From positions 1-6,896 of the forward strand of contig JAFTNX010000062.1 of assembly GCA_017451665.1 (NCBI GenBank): a stretch of 6,896 nucleotides of DNA. The letters are read 5' to 3'. This stretch comes from Oscillospiraceae bacterium (lineage in GTDB: Bacteria; Bacillota; Clostridia; Oscillospirales; Ruminococcaceae). Each line of letters opens with the position of its first letter. The first letter of the stretch is position 1. Under the pieces are notes generated by a model that ran no database searches, was not told the DNA's origin, and worked only from the letters and a program-made list of their open reading frames with translations. Of the stretch, positions 1 through 5,775 are shown in pieces. The position numbers were made by a program, and so were the translations under genes.

Positions 1-25
1 AGAAAAACCCTTTTGAAAAAGGGTT
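1..25 (-). terminator. Possible intrinsic terminator in the left arm
   Basis: Positions 6-14 (AACCCTTTT) pair with 17-25 (AAAAGGGTT), leaving a 2-4 base loop. Read on the minus strand the stem runs into TTTTTCT, a plausible U-tract. It could end transcripts from the minus-strand gene at 213-737, which has no nearer U-tailed hairpin. The stem is AT-rich at its top, so strength is uncertain. It doubles as the end hairpin of the large inverted element. Confidence 0.5.
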
Positions 26-58
26 ATTTCTCAAACTCTTTTCCTAAAACTTTCAATT

Positions 59-98
59 TAAAATCCCATATAGGGTTTAAACCCTATATGGGATTTTA
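59..98. repeat. Perfect 40-bp palindrome
   Basis: Left arm 59-78 and right arm 79-98 are exact reverse complements with no spacer. The arms contain ATCCCATATAGGG and its complement. A spacer-free palindrome of this length can extrude as a cruciform in DNA or fold as a long RNA hairpin. It is the core of the larger inverted element at 1-156. No T-run follows on either strand, so it is not a typical terminator. Confidence 0.9.
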
Positions 99-122
99 CG
101 TTAAAAGTCTTTGGAAGGAGGT

Positions 123-160
123 TCGGGGGACAACCTTTCTTCAGAAAGGTTTCTCCCCGA
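123..160. other. Hairpin in the right arm of the inverted element
   Basis: AACCTTTCT at 132-140 pairs with AGAAAGGTT at 143-151. After a short internal loop, TCGGGG at 123-128 pairs with CCCCGA at 155-160. There is no U-tract on either strand, unlike the matching hairpin at 6-25. It is the mirror counterpart of that hairpin around the centre at 78.5. Confidence 0.7.
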
Positions 161-212
161 TAAGTTCATATAATATACTTCTGTATAACTATCCACCTTA
201 TATTGTGAGGCT

Positions 213-737
213 TTATTTTTTCTTACAGATAAGATTTCCTTCTAAAATGCCGACTACGAGAATTTCCTCGCCGTTTTCGATTTCCTGTGTGGAGATTGCC
301 TTAGCGTCGATGAATTTATTCTTGTAATTAACGCAGACAGTTCCACCGTTCATATTAAGATTTGTGACAGCCATACCTGTGCAGTTTACAAGCTGTTCGT
401 TAGAAACCACTCCTGCGTTTCTGATAACCTTGCTTAAATATTTTGACGCAAAGAAACAGACAGGAGTAAGTGCAATAGATAAAGCTGCACCAAAAATTTC
501 GGCGAGATACATATTCATATCAAGCGCTAAGAATATCAGCGAAAACAACCCGTCAAGTGACAAAAAACAAAACAGCGACATCACTGACCAGAAACTCGGA
601 TGATTGTATTTGTAGTCCTTGTCTGTCATTTTTAAAAATTCTCTTACAAAAAGAAGAATCATAAACAGCATTGAAAACAACATTATAAGCGTAGAAAACT
701 TTCTGTAATTGTCCAGATTGTCCCATAGCTGAACCAC
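213..737 (-). CDS. Small membrane protein with NfeD-like C-terminal domain
   Basis: The protein is about 174 residues. The N-terminal two thirds hold three hydrophobic stretches (roughly residues 15-32, 49-72 and 79-98), so it is probably an integral membrane protein. The last 55-60 residues (from CTGMAVTNLNMNGG to the lysine-rich end) resemble the NfeD C-terminal OB-fold: a Gly-rich start, a strand, 'IDAKA', then 'I..GE.ILVVGI..G.LI'. NfeD proteins usually work beside stomatin/flotillin-like SPFH proteins in membrane organisation; no such partner is in this window. GTG codons at 743 and 737 are both possible starts. I prefer 737 because the GGGGGG at 745-750 then lies 7 bases upstream, against only 1 base for 743. 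A consensus promoter precedes it and it appears monocistronic here. The family call is from motif memory; that it is a real gene is more certain. Confidence 0.8.
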   Translation of the reverse strand: MVQLWDNLDNYRKFSTLIMLFSMLFMILLFVREFLKMTDKDYKYNHPSFWSVMSLFCFLSLDGLFSLIFLALDMNMYLAEIFGAALSIALTPVCFFASKYLSKVIRNAGVVSNEQLVNCTGMAVTNLNMNGGTVCVNYKNKFIDAKAISTQEIENGEEILVVGILEGNLICKKK

Positions 738-772
738 AAACACACCCCCCTATTTTTTATCTCTTTAAAACA

Positions 773-801
773 ATTATACACTAAAGCACCCGTTTTGTCA
801 A
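773..801 (-). promoter_or_regulatory. Consensus sigma-A promoter for the NfeD-like gene
   Basis: On the minus strand TTGACA (796-801) is followed after exactly 17 bases by TATAAT (773-778), a perfect match to the vegetative consensus. Transcription should start near 766, giving a leader of about 29 bases before the GTG at 737. The DNA upstream (807-835) is almost purely A/T, like an UP element. The -35 box lies inside a short inverted repeat, TTTTGT-CA-ACAAAA (793-806), which may be chance in AT-rich DNA. Confidence 0.9.
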
Positions 802-850
802 CAAAATTTTAATAATTTAATGTAGTTTTTGTTCTTAATTTGACTATTTT

Positions 851-863
851 TTAACAATGTTAA
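851..863. promoter_or_regulatory. Short palindrome, possible operator
   Basis: TTAACA-A-TGTTAA is a perfect 6+1+6 palindrome about 50 bases upstream of the -35 box of the NfeD-like gene. This is a plausible activator or repressor site, but the composition is AT-rich and chance is not excluded. The rest of 744-953 holds only the promoter and the exporter operon's terminator. Confidence 0.3.
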
Positions 864-906
864 CAGAATATCCCCATAAATCGGGACTATTGTAAAACCA
901 AAAAAT

Positions 907-945
907 AACAAAAAAGGTATCGCTTTTTTTTAAACGATACCTCAT
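907..945 (-). terminator. Intrinsic terminator of the ABC exporter operon
   Basis: On the minus strand AGGTATCG (from 942-935) pairs with CGATACCT (from 922-915) around an A-rich loop. TTTTTTGTT follows directly. It lies just 9 bases past the TGA of the second exporter gene, so it ends the two-gene operon. Confidence 0.92.
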
Positions 946-953
946 ATTTTTTG

Positions 954-2693
954 TCAGCTTACTGCAAACTGTGAATTATAAAGATTAGCGTAAAAGCCCT
1001 TGTTCAAAAGAAGCTCGTCGTGGGTGCCCTGCTCAATGATATGCCCCTTATCCATTACGAGAATGCAGTCAGCCTCCTTGATAGTTGACAGACGGTGCGC
1101 AACAATAAAGCTTGTTCTTCCCTCCATCATTTTAGCAAAAGCCTTCTGAATTCTTATTTCTGTCAGCGTGTCGATTGAAGAAGTAGCTTCGTCAAGAATA
1201 AGCATAGGTGGCAGACAAAGCATAACTCTTGCAATACAAAGAAGCTGTTTTTGTCCCTGTGAAATGTTTGAGCCTTCGTCAGAAATCTCAGTCATATAAC
1301 CCTTTGGAAGTCTTTTTATAAAGCTGTGACAATGGGCCGCTTTGGCAGCTGCAACAACCTCTTCCATAGTAGCATCAGGTTTTCCGTATGCGATATTTTC
1401 AAAAATAGTACCCGATTTGAGCCATGTTTCCTGCAGAACCATTCCGTAATTTGAACGAAGTGAATCTCTTGTGATTTCTGTGACCGGATAACCCGAAACT
1501 GAAATTTCGCCCTTATTAACGTCATAAAATCTCATAAGAAGATTTATGATAGTGGTTTTTCCACAGCCGGTAGGTCCTACAATAGCAATTCTCTGGCCAG
1601 GTTTTACCGAAAGATTTAAGTTTTCGATAAGGCTTACCTCTGGCACATAAGAGAATGAAACGTTCTTGATTTCAACTCTGCCGTCAGCTTCATCAAGCAC
1701 AACTGCGTTTTCAGCGTCAGGTGTCTGTGGCTCTTCCTCGATAATTTCAAAAACTCTTTTTGCAGAGGCAAATGCCGATTGAAGCTCGGTAATTACTCCA
1801 CTTATTTCGTTAAATGGCTTGGTGTACTGGTTTGCGTAGCTTAAAAAACACGAAAGCTGTCCTACGGTAATTCTACCTGAAAGTGCCGAAACAGCGCCGA
1901 AAATTCCTACGCCTGAATAAACAAGTCCGTTTACAAAACGTGTGCAAGGGTTTGTGAGTGCCGAATAGAAAAGTGCCTTCACGCCACACTGCTGAAGTCT
2001 GCTGTTTATTTCGTCGAATTTTTCTTCTGCGTCGTCTTCATAACAAAAAGCCTTGACAACCTTCTGATTTCCAATCATTTCTTCAATGAGAGAAGTCATT
2101 TCACCTCTTGTTTCCGACTGGATTTTAAACATATTGAATGTTCTTTTTGCAATAAAGCTTGCAACAAAAAGTGAAAGTGGCGTAATGAGTACAACAACAA
2201 CCGTGATTTTCAAATCAATTGAGAGCATAAATCCGATTGTTCCGAAAATAGTAACTATTCCCGAAAAAAGCTGGGTAAATCCCATTAAAAGACCGTCAGA
2301 AATCTGTTCAACGTCGGTTATCATTCGTGAAATCATATCTCCCTGACGCTGTGCATCAATATATTTCAAAGGCACAATCTGGAGTCTTTCAAAAGCCCTT
2401 ACTCTTATATCTCTTACTGTATAAAAAGTCAGCTTGTTTGTACAAAGATTCATAAGCCACTGGGTTATAGCAGTAATTCCCACAACCACAGCAAACTTAA
2501 TTAAAATCACGCTTATTCCGTCAAAATCAACATTGTTTTTCTCAATTATAAGGTCGATAGCGTTACCTGTTAAAATCGGTGCATAAAGTGTGAGTGCCAC
2601 AGATACAAGTGCAAAAATCATAGCAAGCACAAGATACCATTTATAAGGCTTTGTGTAAGAAAGGATTTTGCTAAGTACAGATTTATTTTTCAT
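954..2693 (-). CDS. Heterodimeric ABC exporter, catalytic half (permease-ATPase)
   Basis: This is a 579-residue half-transporter. A six-helix type-I exporter membrane domain occupies about residues 15-320 and a nucleotide-binding domain about 338-575. Visible motifs are Walker A GPTGCGKTT (373-381), Q-loop Q421, signature ISQGQ (477-481), Walker B MLILDE (497-502) with catalytic E502, D-loop SSID (505-508) and switch H533. The catalytic residues are intact but the signature departs from LSGGQ. That is the pattern of the TM288/BmrD/LmrD side of heterodimeric drug or lipid exporters. The start at 2693 is preferred over one at 2747: its ATG overlaps the upstream stop by 11 bases (2683-2693), AGAGGAG lies 10 bases before it, and the protein then begins directly with the elbow-helix sequence. 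The overlap implies translational coupling with the partner. The substrate cannot be read from sequence. Confidence 0.96.
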   Translation of the reverse strand: MKNKSVLSKILSYTKPYKWYLVLAMIFALVSVALTLYAPILTGNAIDLIIEKNNVDFDGISVILIKFAVVVGITAITQWLMNLCTNKLTFYTVRDIRVRAFERLQIVPLKYIDAQRQGDMISRMITDVEQISDGLLMGFTQLFSGIVTIFGTIGFMLSIDLKITVVVVLITPLSLFVASFIAKRTFNMFKIQSETRGEMTSLIEEMIGNQKVVKAFCYEDDAEEKFDEINSRLQQCGVKALFYSALTNPCTRFVNGLVYSGVGIFGAVSALSGRITVGQLSCFLSYANQYTKPFNEISGVITELQSAFASAKRVFEIIEEEPQTPDAENAVVLDEADGRVEIKNVSFSYVPEVSLIENLNLSVKPGQRIAIVGPTGCGKTTIINLLMRFYDVNKGEISVSGYPVTEITRDSLRSNYGMVLQETWLKSGTIFENIAYGKPDATMEEVVAAAKAAHCHSFIKRLPKGYMTEISDEGSNISQGQKQLLCIARVMLCLPPMLILDEATSSIDTLTEIRIQKAFAKMMEGRTSFIVAHRLSTIKEADCILVMDKGHIIEQGTHDELLLNKGFYANLYNSQFAVS

Positions 2694-4425
2694 CTCGCTC
2701 AATCTCCTCTCTTGAAAGCTGTGACTGACAGATTTCTCTGTATTCATTACAGTTTTTAAGAAGCTCCTTGTGAGTTCCTATCCCTGCAATTTCGCCGTCA
2801 TCCATAACAATTATCATATCGGCATTTTTAATAGTAGTCGCCCTCTGTGAAACTATAAACACAGTAAGTCCCTCTGTCTGTTCGGAAATCGCCTTTCTGA
2901 GTTTTGCGTCAGTAGCATAGTCAAGTGCAGATGCAGAGTCGTCAAGAATTAAAATTTCGCATTTTTTGACAATAGCTCTTGCGATAGTAAGTCGCTGACG
3001 CTGACCTCCCGAAAGGTTTCTTCCGTTTTGCATTATCATTGTGTCAAGTCCGTCAGGCTTTGAATCAACAAATTCTCTTGCCTGAGCTATGTCAAGTGCC
3101 TTGTAAATCTCTTCGTCGGTGGCATCAGCCTTTCCCCAACGCATATTATCTCTTATTGTACCCTTGAAAAGCACTGCTTTTTGTGGAACAATACCGATTT
3201 TTTCACGCAAATTTGTAAAGGTGTAGTCCTTTACATTTTCGCCATTTACCAGCACTTCCCCTTGTGAAACCTCGTAAAATCGGGGAATAAGATTTATGAG
3301 AGTAGATTTTCCCGAGCCGGTACCACCAATAATACCAATTGTCTGACCTTTTTTGACTGTAAAGGTCAACCCACTTACAGCATTATCGGCGTCGCTACTG
3401 TATTTAAAGGATACATTTTTAAATTCAACAGCATTTTCACTGTTGTTTTCTGTAATTTCCTTAGCGTTTTCGTCACTGAGCTCAGGTTTTGTATTAAAAA
3501 TCTCGTTAATTCTCAGTGAAGATGCAGAGGCTTTTGTAAGTATAACAATGAGGTTTGCAAGTGCCACAAGTGCCAGCAGAATCCGTGACATATAGTTTAC
3601 AAGTGCAATAACTTCTCCCTGTGAAAGGTCGCCTGCGTATACTGTTTTTCCACCAAACCACATAATCGCAAGAATAGCTAAATTCACAACAACATAAGTA
3701 GCCGGATTTAAAAGTGCAGAAATTCTTCCCACAACAATCTGATGCTTCATAAGACTTTCGCTTGTTTCCTTGAAATCCTGCTTTTCCTCTTCCTGACGTG
3801 AAAATGCCCTTACAACTCTCACACCTGCAAGATTTTCTCTTGTCAGAAGTGAAACCTTATCGGTTTTCTTGGCGATTGCTGTATATTTCGGAATGGAAAT
3901 TGTCATTATCAGGTAGATGATAAGTGCGATAATCGGAGATGCCACAAGAAAAATAAGTGTCAGCTTAACATTTATAATAAGTGCTGCGATAATTGCGCCA
4001 ATAACTATAAAAGGTGAACGCAAAAACAGTCTTAAAAACATATTTACGCCTGTCTGTGCCTGATTTATGTCGCTTGTCATTCTGGTTATAAGTGTGGAAG
4101 TCCCTATTCTGTCGATTTCGGCATGAGAAAATTTATTTATATGGTGATAAAGGTCTTTTCTCAAAGCTGTGCCAAAGCCCATTGACGCTTTTGCTGCAAA
4201 AAACTGTGCCGTAAGTGAACAAGCAAGTCCCAGCACGCCAAGAAGTACAAGCACGCCTCCCAGTTTCAGAATATATTCCTTGTCGTTGTGCTTGATACCT
4301 GTTTCAATGATTTTTGACATAACAATAGGTACAATAAGCTCAAAGGTGGCTTCCGTCATTTTAAAAAGAGGCCCTAAGATACTTTCAAGCACATAGTTTT
4401 TCAGATATTTAAAAAGTCTGAACAT
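2683..4425 (-). CDS. Heterodimeric ABC exporter, degenerate-site half (permease-ATPase)
   Basis: This 580-residue half-transporter is the first gene of the operon. The membrane domain spans about residues 15-305 and the ATPase domain about 332-565. Motifs are Walker A GGTGSGKST (367-375), Q-loop Q415, canonical signature LSGGQ (471-475) and Walker B ILILDD (491-496). The catalytic Glu is replaced by D496 and the switch His by Q527 ('IVSQR'). The same changes mark the TM287/BmrC type of subunit. In a heterodimer its Walker A/B would face the partner's weak ISQGQ signature (non-hydrolytic site), while its LSGGQ would complete the partner's catalytic site. It should therefore work only with the downstream gene product, in the cytoplasmic membrane. 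The ATG at 4425 has AAGGA 7 bases upstream. Multidrug efflux is common in the family, but peptide or lipid export is equally possible. Confidence 0.96.
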   Translation of the reverse strand: MFRLFKYLKNYVLESILGPLFKMTEATFELIVPIVMSKIIETGIKHNDKEYILKLGGVLVLLGVLGLACSLTAQFFAAKASMGFGTALRKDLYHHINKFSHAEIDRIGTSTLITRMTSDINQAQTGVNMFLRLFLRSPFIVIGAIIAALIINVKLTLIFLVASPIIALIIYLIMTISIPKYTAIAKKTDKVSLLTRENLAGVRVVRAFSRQEEEKQDFKETSESLMKHQIVVGRISALLNPATYVVVNLAILAIMWFGGKTVYAGDLSQGEVIALVNYMSRILLALVALANLIVILTKASASSLRINEIFNTKPELSDENAKEITENNSENAVEFKNVSFKYSSDADNAVSGLTFTVKKGQTIGIIGGTGSGKSTLINLIPRFYEVSQGEVLVNGENVKDYTFTNLREKIGIVPQKAVLFKGTIRDNMRWGKADATDEEIYKALDIAQAREFVDSKPDGLDTMIMQNGRNLSGGQRQRLTIARAIVKKCEILILDDSASALDYATDAKLRKAISEQTEGLTVFIVSQRATTIKNADMIIVMDDGEIAGIGTHKELLKNCNEYREICQSQLSREEIERDEK

Positions 4426-4459
4426 AATATCTTCCTTTCTTAAAAATCATACCTTTAAT

Positions 4460-4488
4460 ATAATATCACAGTTTACGGTATTTAACAA
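4460..4488 (-). promoter_or_regulatory. Probable promoter of the ABC exporter operon
   Basis: On the minus strand TTGTTA (4483-4488) is followed after 17 bases by TATTAT (4460-4465), and the -10 box is preceded by TGA (extended -10). The start would be near 4453, about 28 bases before the ATG. The weak -35 box suggests dependence on an activator. The motif GTTTAC (4471-4476, plus strand) lies in its spacer. Confidence 0.7.
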
Positions 4489-4504
4489 GATTTAATTTGA
4501 AATG

Positions 4505-4533
4505 TTTACACTTACTTGGTTTTGTGATAAAAT
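4505..4533 (+). promoter_or_regulatory. Promoter of the AraC-GGDEF gene
   Basis: TTTACA (4505-4510), a 17-base spacer and TAAAAT (4528-4533) preceded by TGA form a strong extended -10 promoter. The start is expected near 4540, giving a leader of about 115 bases before the ATG at 4657. It lies back to back with the exporter promoter, their -35 boxes only 16 bases apart, so a protein bound between them could affect both. Confidence 0.8.
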
Positions 4534-4550
4534 GTAGTTGAAATAAAATG

Positions 4551-4592
4551 CTCAAAACATCAATCTTTTTACTCAAAAAATCAAGTTTTTTA
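4551..4592 (+). repeat. Tandem 21-bp direct repeat in the regulator leader
   Basis: Copy one (4551-4571) and copy two (4572-4592) match at 18 of 21 positions. Both have the form CTCAAAA.ATCAA..TTTTTA. The 21-bp period places both copies on the same face of the helix, an arrangement known for tandem AraC-family half-sites such as araI1-I2. The repeat lies just downstream of the predicted start, where a bound protein would block its own transcription. The role as operator is inference. Confidence 0.6.
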
Positions 4593-4620
4593 TTTTTAAC
4601 TGTGTTATTATTAGGTTAAT

Positions 4621-4639
4621 GAAAGTAAGCTTACATTTC
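4621..4639. promoter_or_regulatory. Imperfect palindrome ahead of the ribosome binding site
   Basis: GTAAGCTTAC (4625-4634) is a perfect 10-bp palindrome, extended by GAAA on the left and TTTC on the right with one unpaired A. It sits a few bases upstream of AAAAGGAG (4643-4650). It may be a protein site or a weak RNA hairpin, and chance is possible. Confidence 0.3.
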
Positions 4640-4656
4640 TCTAAAAGGAGTCCGTA

Positions 4657-5502
4657 ATGAAAAATCTGTACATTATTGTTGAATCGGTGAAATTCATTGA
4701 AGAAAACCTCTGTGAAAACATCACCCAAGAGGATATTGCAAACAACTGTTTCTGTTCGCTGTCAAGCCTGCAGAAAACCTTTCAGTATGCAACTCACCAT
4801 TCAATAAAGGATTACATTTCCAAAAGGCGTCTGACGGAAGCTGCAAAGGATTTGCTTAATTCTGATGAAAATATTACCGATATCGCCCTGAAATATCAGT
4901 ACGGCTCTCCTGAAGTTTTTACAAGAGCATTTGTCCGTGTGTGGGGTGAAAAGCCGTCGTCTTTTCGCAAAAACAGAAAATTCTCACAGCTTTTTGCACC
5001 TCTTGACATCGAAACAATGGTTGAAAAAAGGAAAAAAGGAGAAATTTATATGAGCAGAAAGAGAACTGATTTATCTGAACTTTATCAGATTTTAAAGGAA
5101 CGCAGTGATAATTATATCATTTGTGCTGATATGATTGGACTTATGGAAATCAACGAAAAAATCGGCAGAAATGCAGGCGATAAGGCTATTGCTGAAGCTG
5201 TAAGAAGAATGGACGAGGCTTCAACTGAAGATATGCTTTTCTTCAGAATAGGTGGCGACGAATTTGTTATCGTGACAAATTACACAAGCGCTGACGACGC
5301 AGTAAAGCTTGCTGAAAAGATTGTTTCACAAAACGGAAACACTATCGACTGTGACGGAGTTGAGGTCAGCGTAGGTCTCAGAACAGGAATTACCAAAATC
5401 TCACTTAATAACACTGTCCGTTACGCTGAACTTTTTAATCGCTGTATGGAATCAATTGATTTTACAAGAAACTCAGGCAAAAATGTTTCAATAAAACTCT
5501 GA
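4657..5502 (+). CDS. AraC-type HTH / GGDEF-domain fusion regulator
   Basis: The 281-residue protein has two domains. Residues about 8-106 are a full AraC-type double helix-turn-helix: the first unit is around 'ITQEDIANNCFCSLSSLQKTF', split at residues 22-42. The second carries 'ITDIALKYQYGSPEVFTRAF' (73-92) and ends 'GEKPSSFRK'. This resembles Rob/BltR-like regulators that normally carry a GyrI-like effector domain. Residues about 136-281 are instead a GGDEF domain: D158 (metal), N166 and D175 (guanine contacts), IGGDEF (198-203) and a C-terminal SGKN (273-276). Spacings match PleD: D to N 8, N to D 9, D to GG 41. The usual DxLTGLxNR entry motif is not recognisable and no RxxD inhibitory site precedes GGDEF. 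No membrane segment is present, so it should be cytosolic. The ATG has AAAAGGAG 6 bases upstream. It is divergent from the exporter operon, which it probably regulates. Cyclase activity versus mere nucleotide sensing is undecided. Confidence 0.9.
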   Translation: MKNLYIIVESVKFIEENLCENITQEDIANNCFCSLSSLQKTFQYATHHSIKDYISKRRLTEAAKDLLNSDENITDIALKYQYGSPEVFTRAFVRVWGEKPSSFRKNRKFSQLFAPLDIETMVEKRKKGEIYMSRKRTDLSELYQILKERSDNYIICADMIGLMEINEKIGRNAGDKAIAEAVRRMDEASTEDMLFFRIGGDEFVIVTNYTSADDAVKLAEKIVSQNGNTIDCDGVEVSVGLRTGITKISLNNTVRYAELFNRCMESIDFTRNSGKNVSIKL

Positions 5503-5520
5503 ACCAATGCATAATGAAGG

Positions 5521-5537
5521 TGTCTGCATTGCAGACA
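5521..5537. other. Short perfect inverted repeat
   Basis: TGTCTGCA and TGCAGACA flank a single T. An RNA hairpin would have a 6-bp stem and a 5-base loop. It lies just after the AraC-GGDEF stop, directly before the terminator, and no T-run follows on either strand. It may protect the 3' end or help pause polymerase. Confidence 0.5.
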
Positions 5538-5540
5538 AAA

Positions 5541-5574
5541 AATAAAGAGTAGGATTTTTTCCTACTCTTTTTTG
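5541..5574. terminator. Bidirectional terminator between convergent genes
   Basis: AAAGAGTAGGA (5544-5554) pairs with TCCTACTCTTT (5560-5570) around a loop of five T. The plus strand continues with T to 5573, and the minus strand leaves the stem into ATTTTTTG. It can end both the AraC-GGDEF transcript and the opposing phosphatase transcript. Confidence 0.93.
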
Positions 5575-5601
5575 TCTATTTATCTGAGTAAAACATACTG
5601 C

Positions 5602-5773
5602 GAGAAATTTTCGGTTTAGTATTTTTGCAAAGCAAAAATGCAAAATCGCTGATATTGTCAGCGAAGAAAATTTACTCCCGACGCTTGCGATTGCAAACGT
5701 CAACACCCGAGCACTCAAAACTTCGACACTTCTCAAATGATGCGAGGGGAGGAGGGTCCAGCGACATCGCTGG
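5602..5773. other. Hairpin-rich structured intergenic element
   Basis: An outer stem joins GAGAAATTTTC (5602-5612) to GAAAATTTACTC (5666-5677, one bulge). It encloses two hairpins: ATTTTTGC/GCAAAAAT (5621-5628 with 5632-5639) and TCGCTGA/TCAGCGA (5646-5652 with 5658-5664), giving a three-way junction. A third hairpin with one mismatch spans 5680-5701 (GACG.TTGC with GCAA.CGTC). A fourth, CCAGCGA/TCGCTGG (5758-5764 with 5767-5773), abuts the phosphatase stop. None has a U-tract. The minus-strand transcript would carry all of it as a 3' untranslated region before the terminator at 5541-5574. I see no credible coding region here. It may be a dispersed repeat or a structured RNA. Confidence 0.6.
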
Positions 5774-5775
5774 TT

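Larger units (their letters stand above)
1..156. repeat. Large quasi-palindromic intergenic element
   Basis: The two halves, 1-78 and 79-156, are reverse complements without any gap about a centre at 78.5. By hand count about 58 of 78 positions match. The inner 20 are perfect and many of the outer differences are transitions. Each arm carries its own small hairpin (6-25 and 132-151), and the two hairpins sit at equal distance from the centre. The arms therefore look like two diverged, inverted copies of one repeat unit, of the general kind (A-rich start, GGAAGGAGG-like middle, AACCTTT...AAAGGTT hairpin end) that I associate with dispersed intergenic repeats in Clostridia. No open reading frame with a credible start lies in it. 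The left end meets the window edge, so the true boundary is unknown. It lies about 57 bp downstream of the minus-strand NfeD-like gene. Confidence 0.75.

Noticed and set aside
1..212. CRISPR or insertion-sequence end
   Set aside because: There is no regularly spaced repeat-spacer array and no transposase remnant; symmetry is explained by one inverted element.
13..327. Plus-strand open frame of 104 codons at the left edge
   Set aside because: It spans the large palindrome and runs antisense into the NfeD-like gene; it has no ribosome binding site and its composition is unlike a protein.
2694..2747. N-terminal extension of the downstream ABC subunit (18 codons)
   Set aside because: It overlaps the partner gene by 65 bases, whereas the ATG at 2693 gives an 11-base overlap, a ribosome binding site and a normal family N-terminus.
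4540..4656. A riboswitch, for example c-di-GMP-responsive, in the regulator leader
   Set aside because: The leader is very AT-rich, lacks a recognisable aptamer core and has no terminator or sequestering stem around the ribosome binding site.
5488..5736. Minus-strand open frame of 82 codons in the convergent spacer
   Set aside because: It runs through the bidirectional terminator and hairpins, overlaps the end of the AraC-GGDEF gene, has no convincing ribosome binding site and its product resembles no family.
5758..5773. Terminator directly after the phosphatase gene
   Set aside because: The hairpin is good but no T-run follows on the minus strand (CCCTCCTCC-like sequence instead); the real terminator is at 5541-5574.
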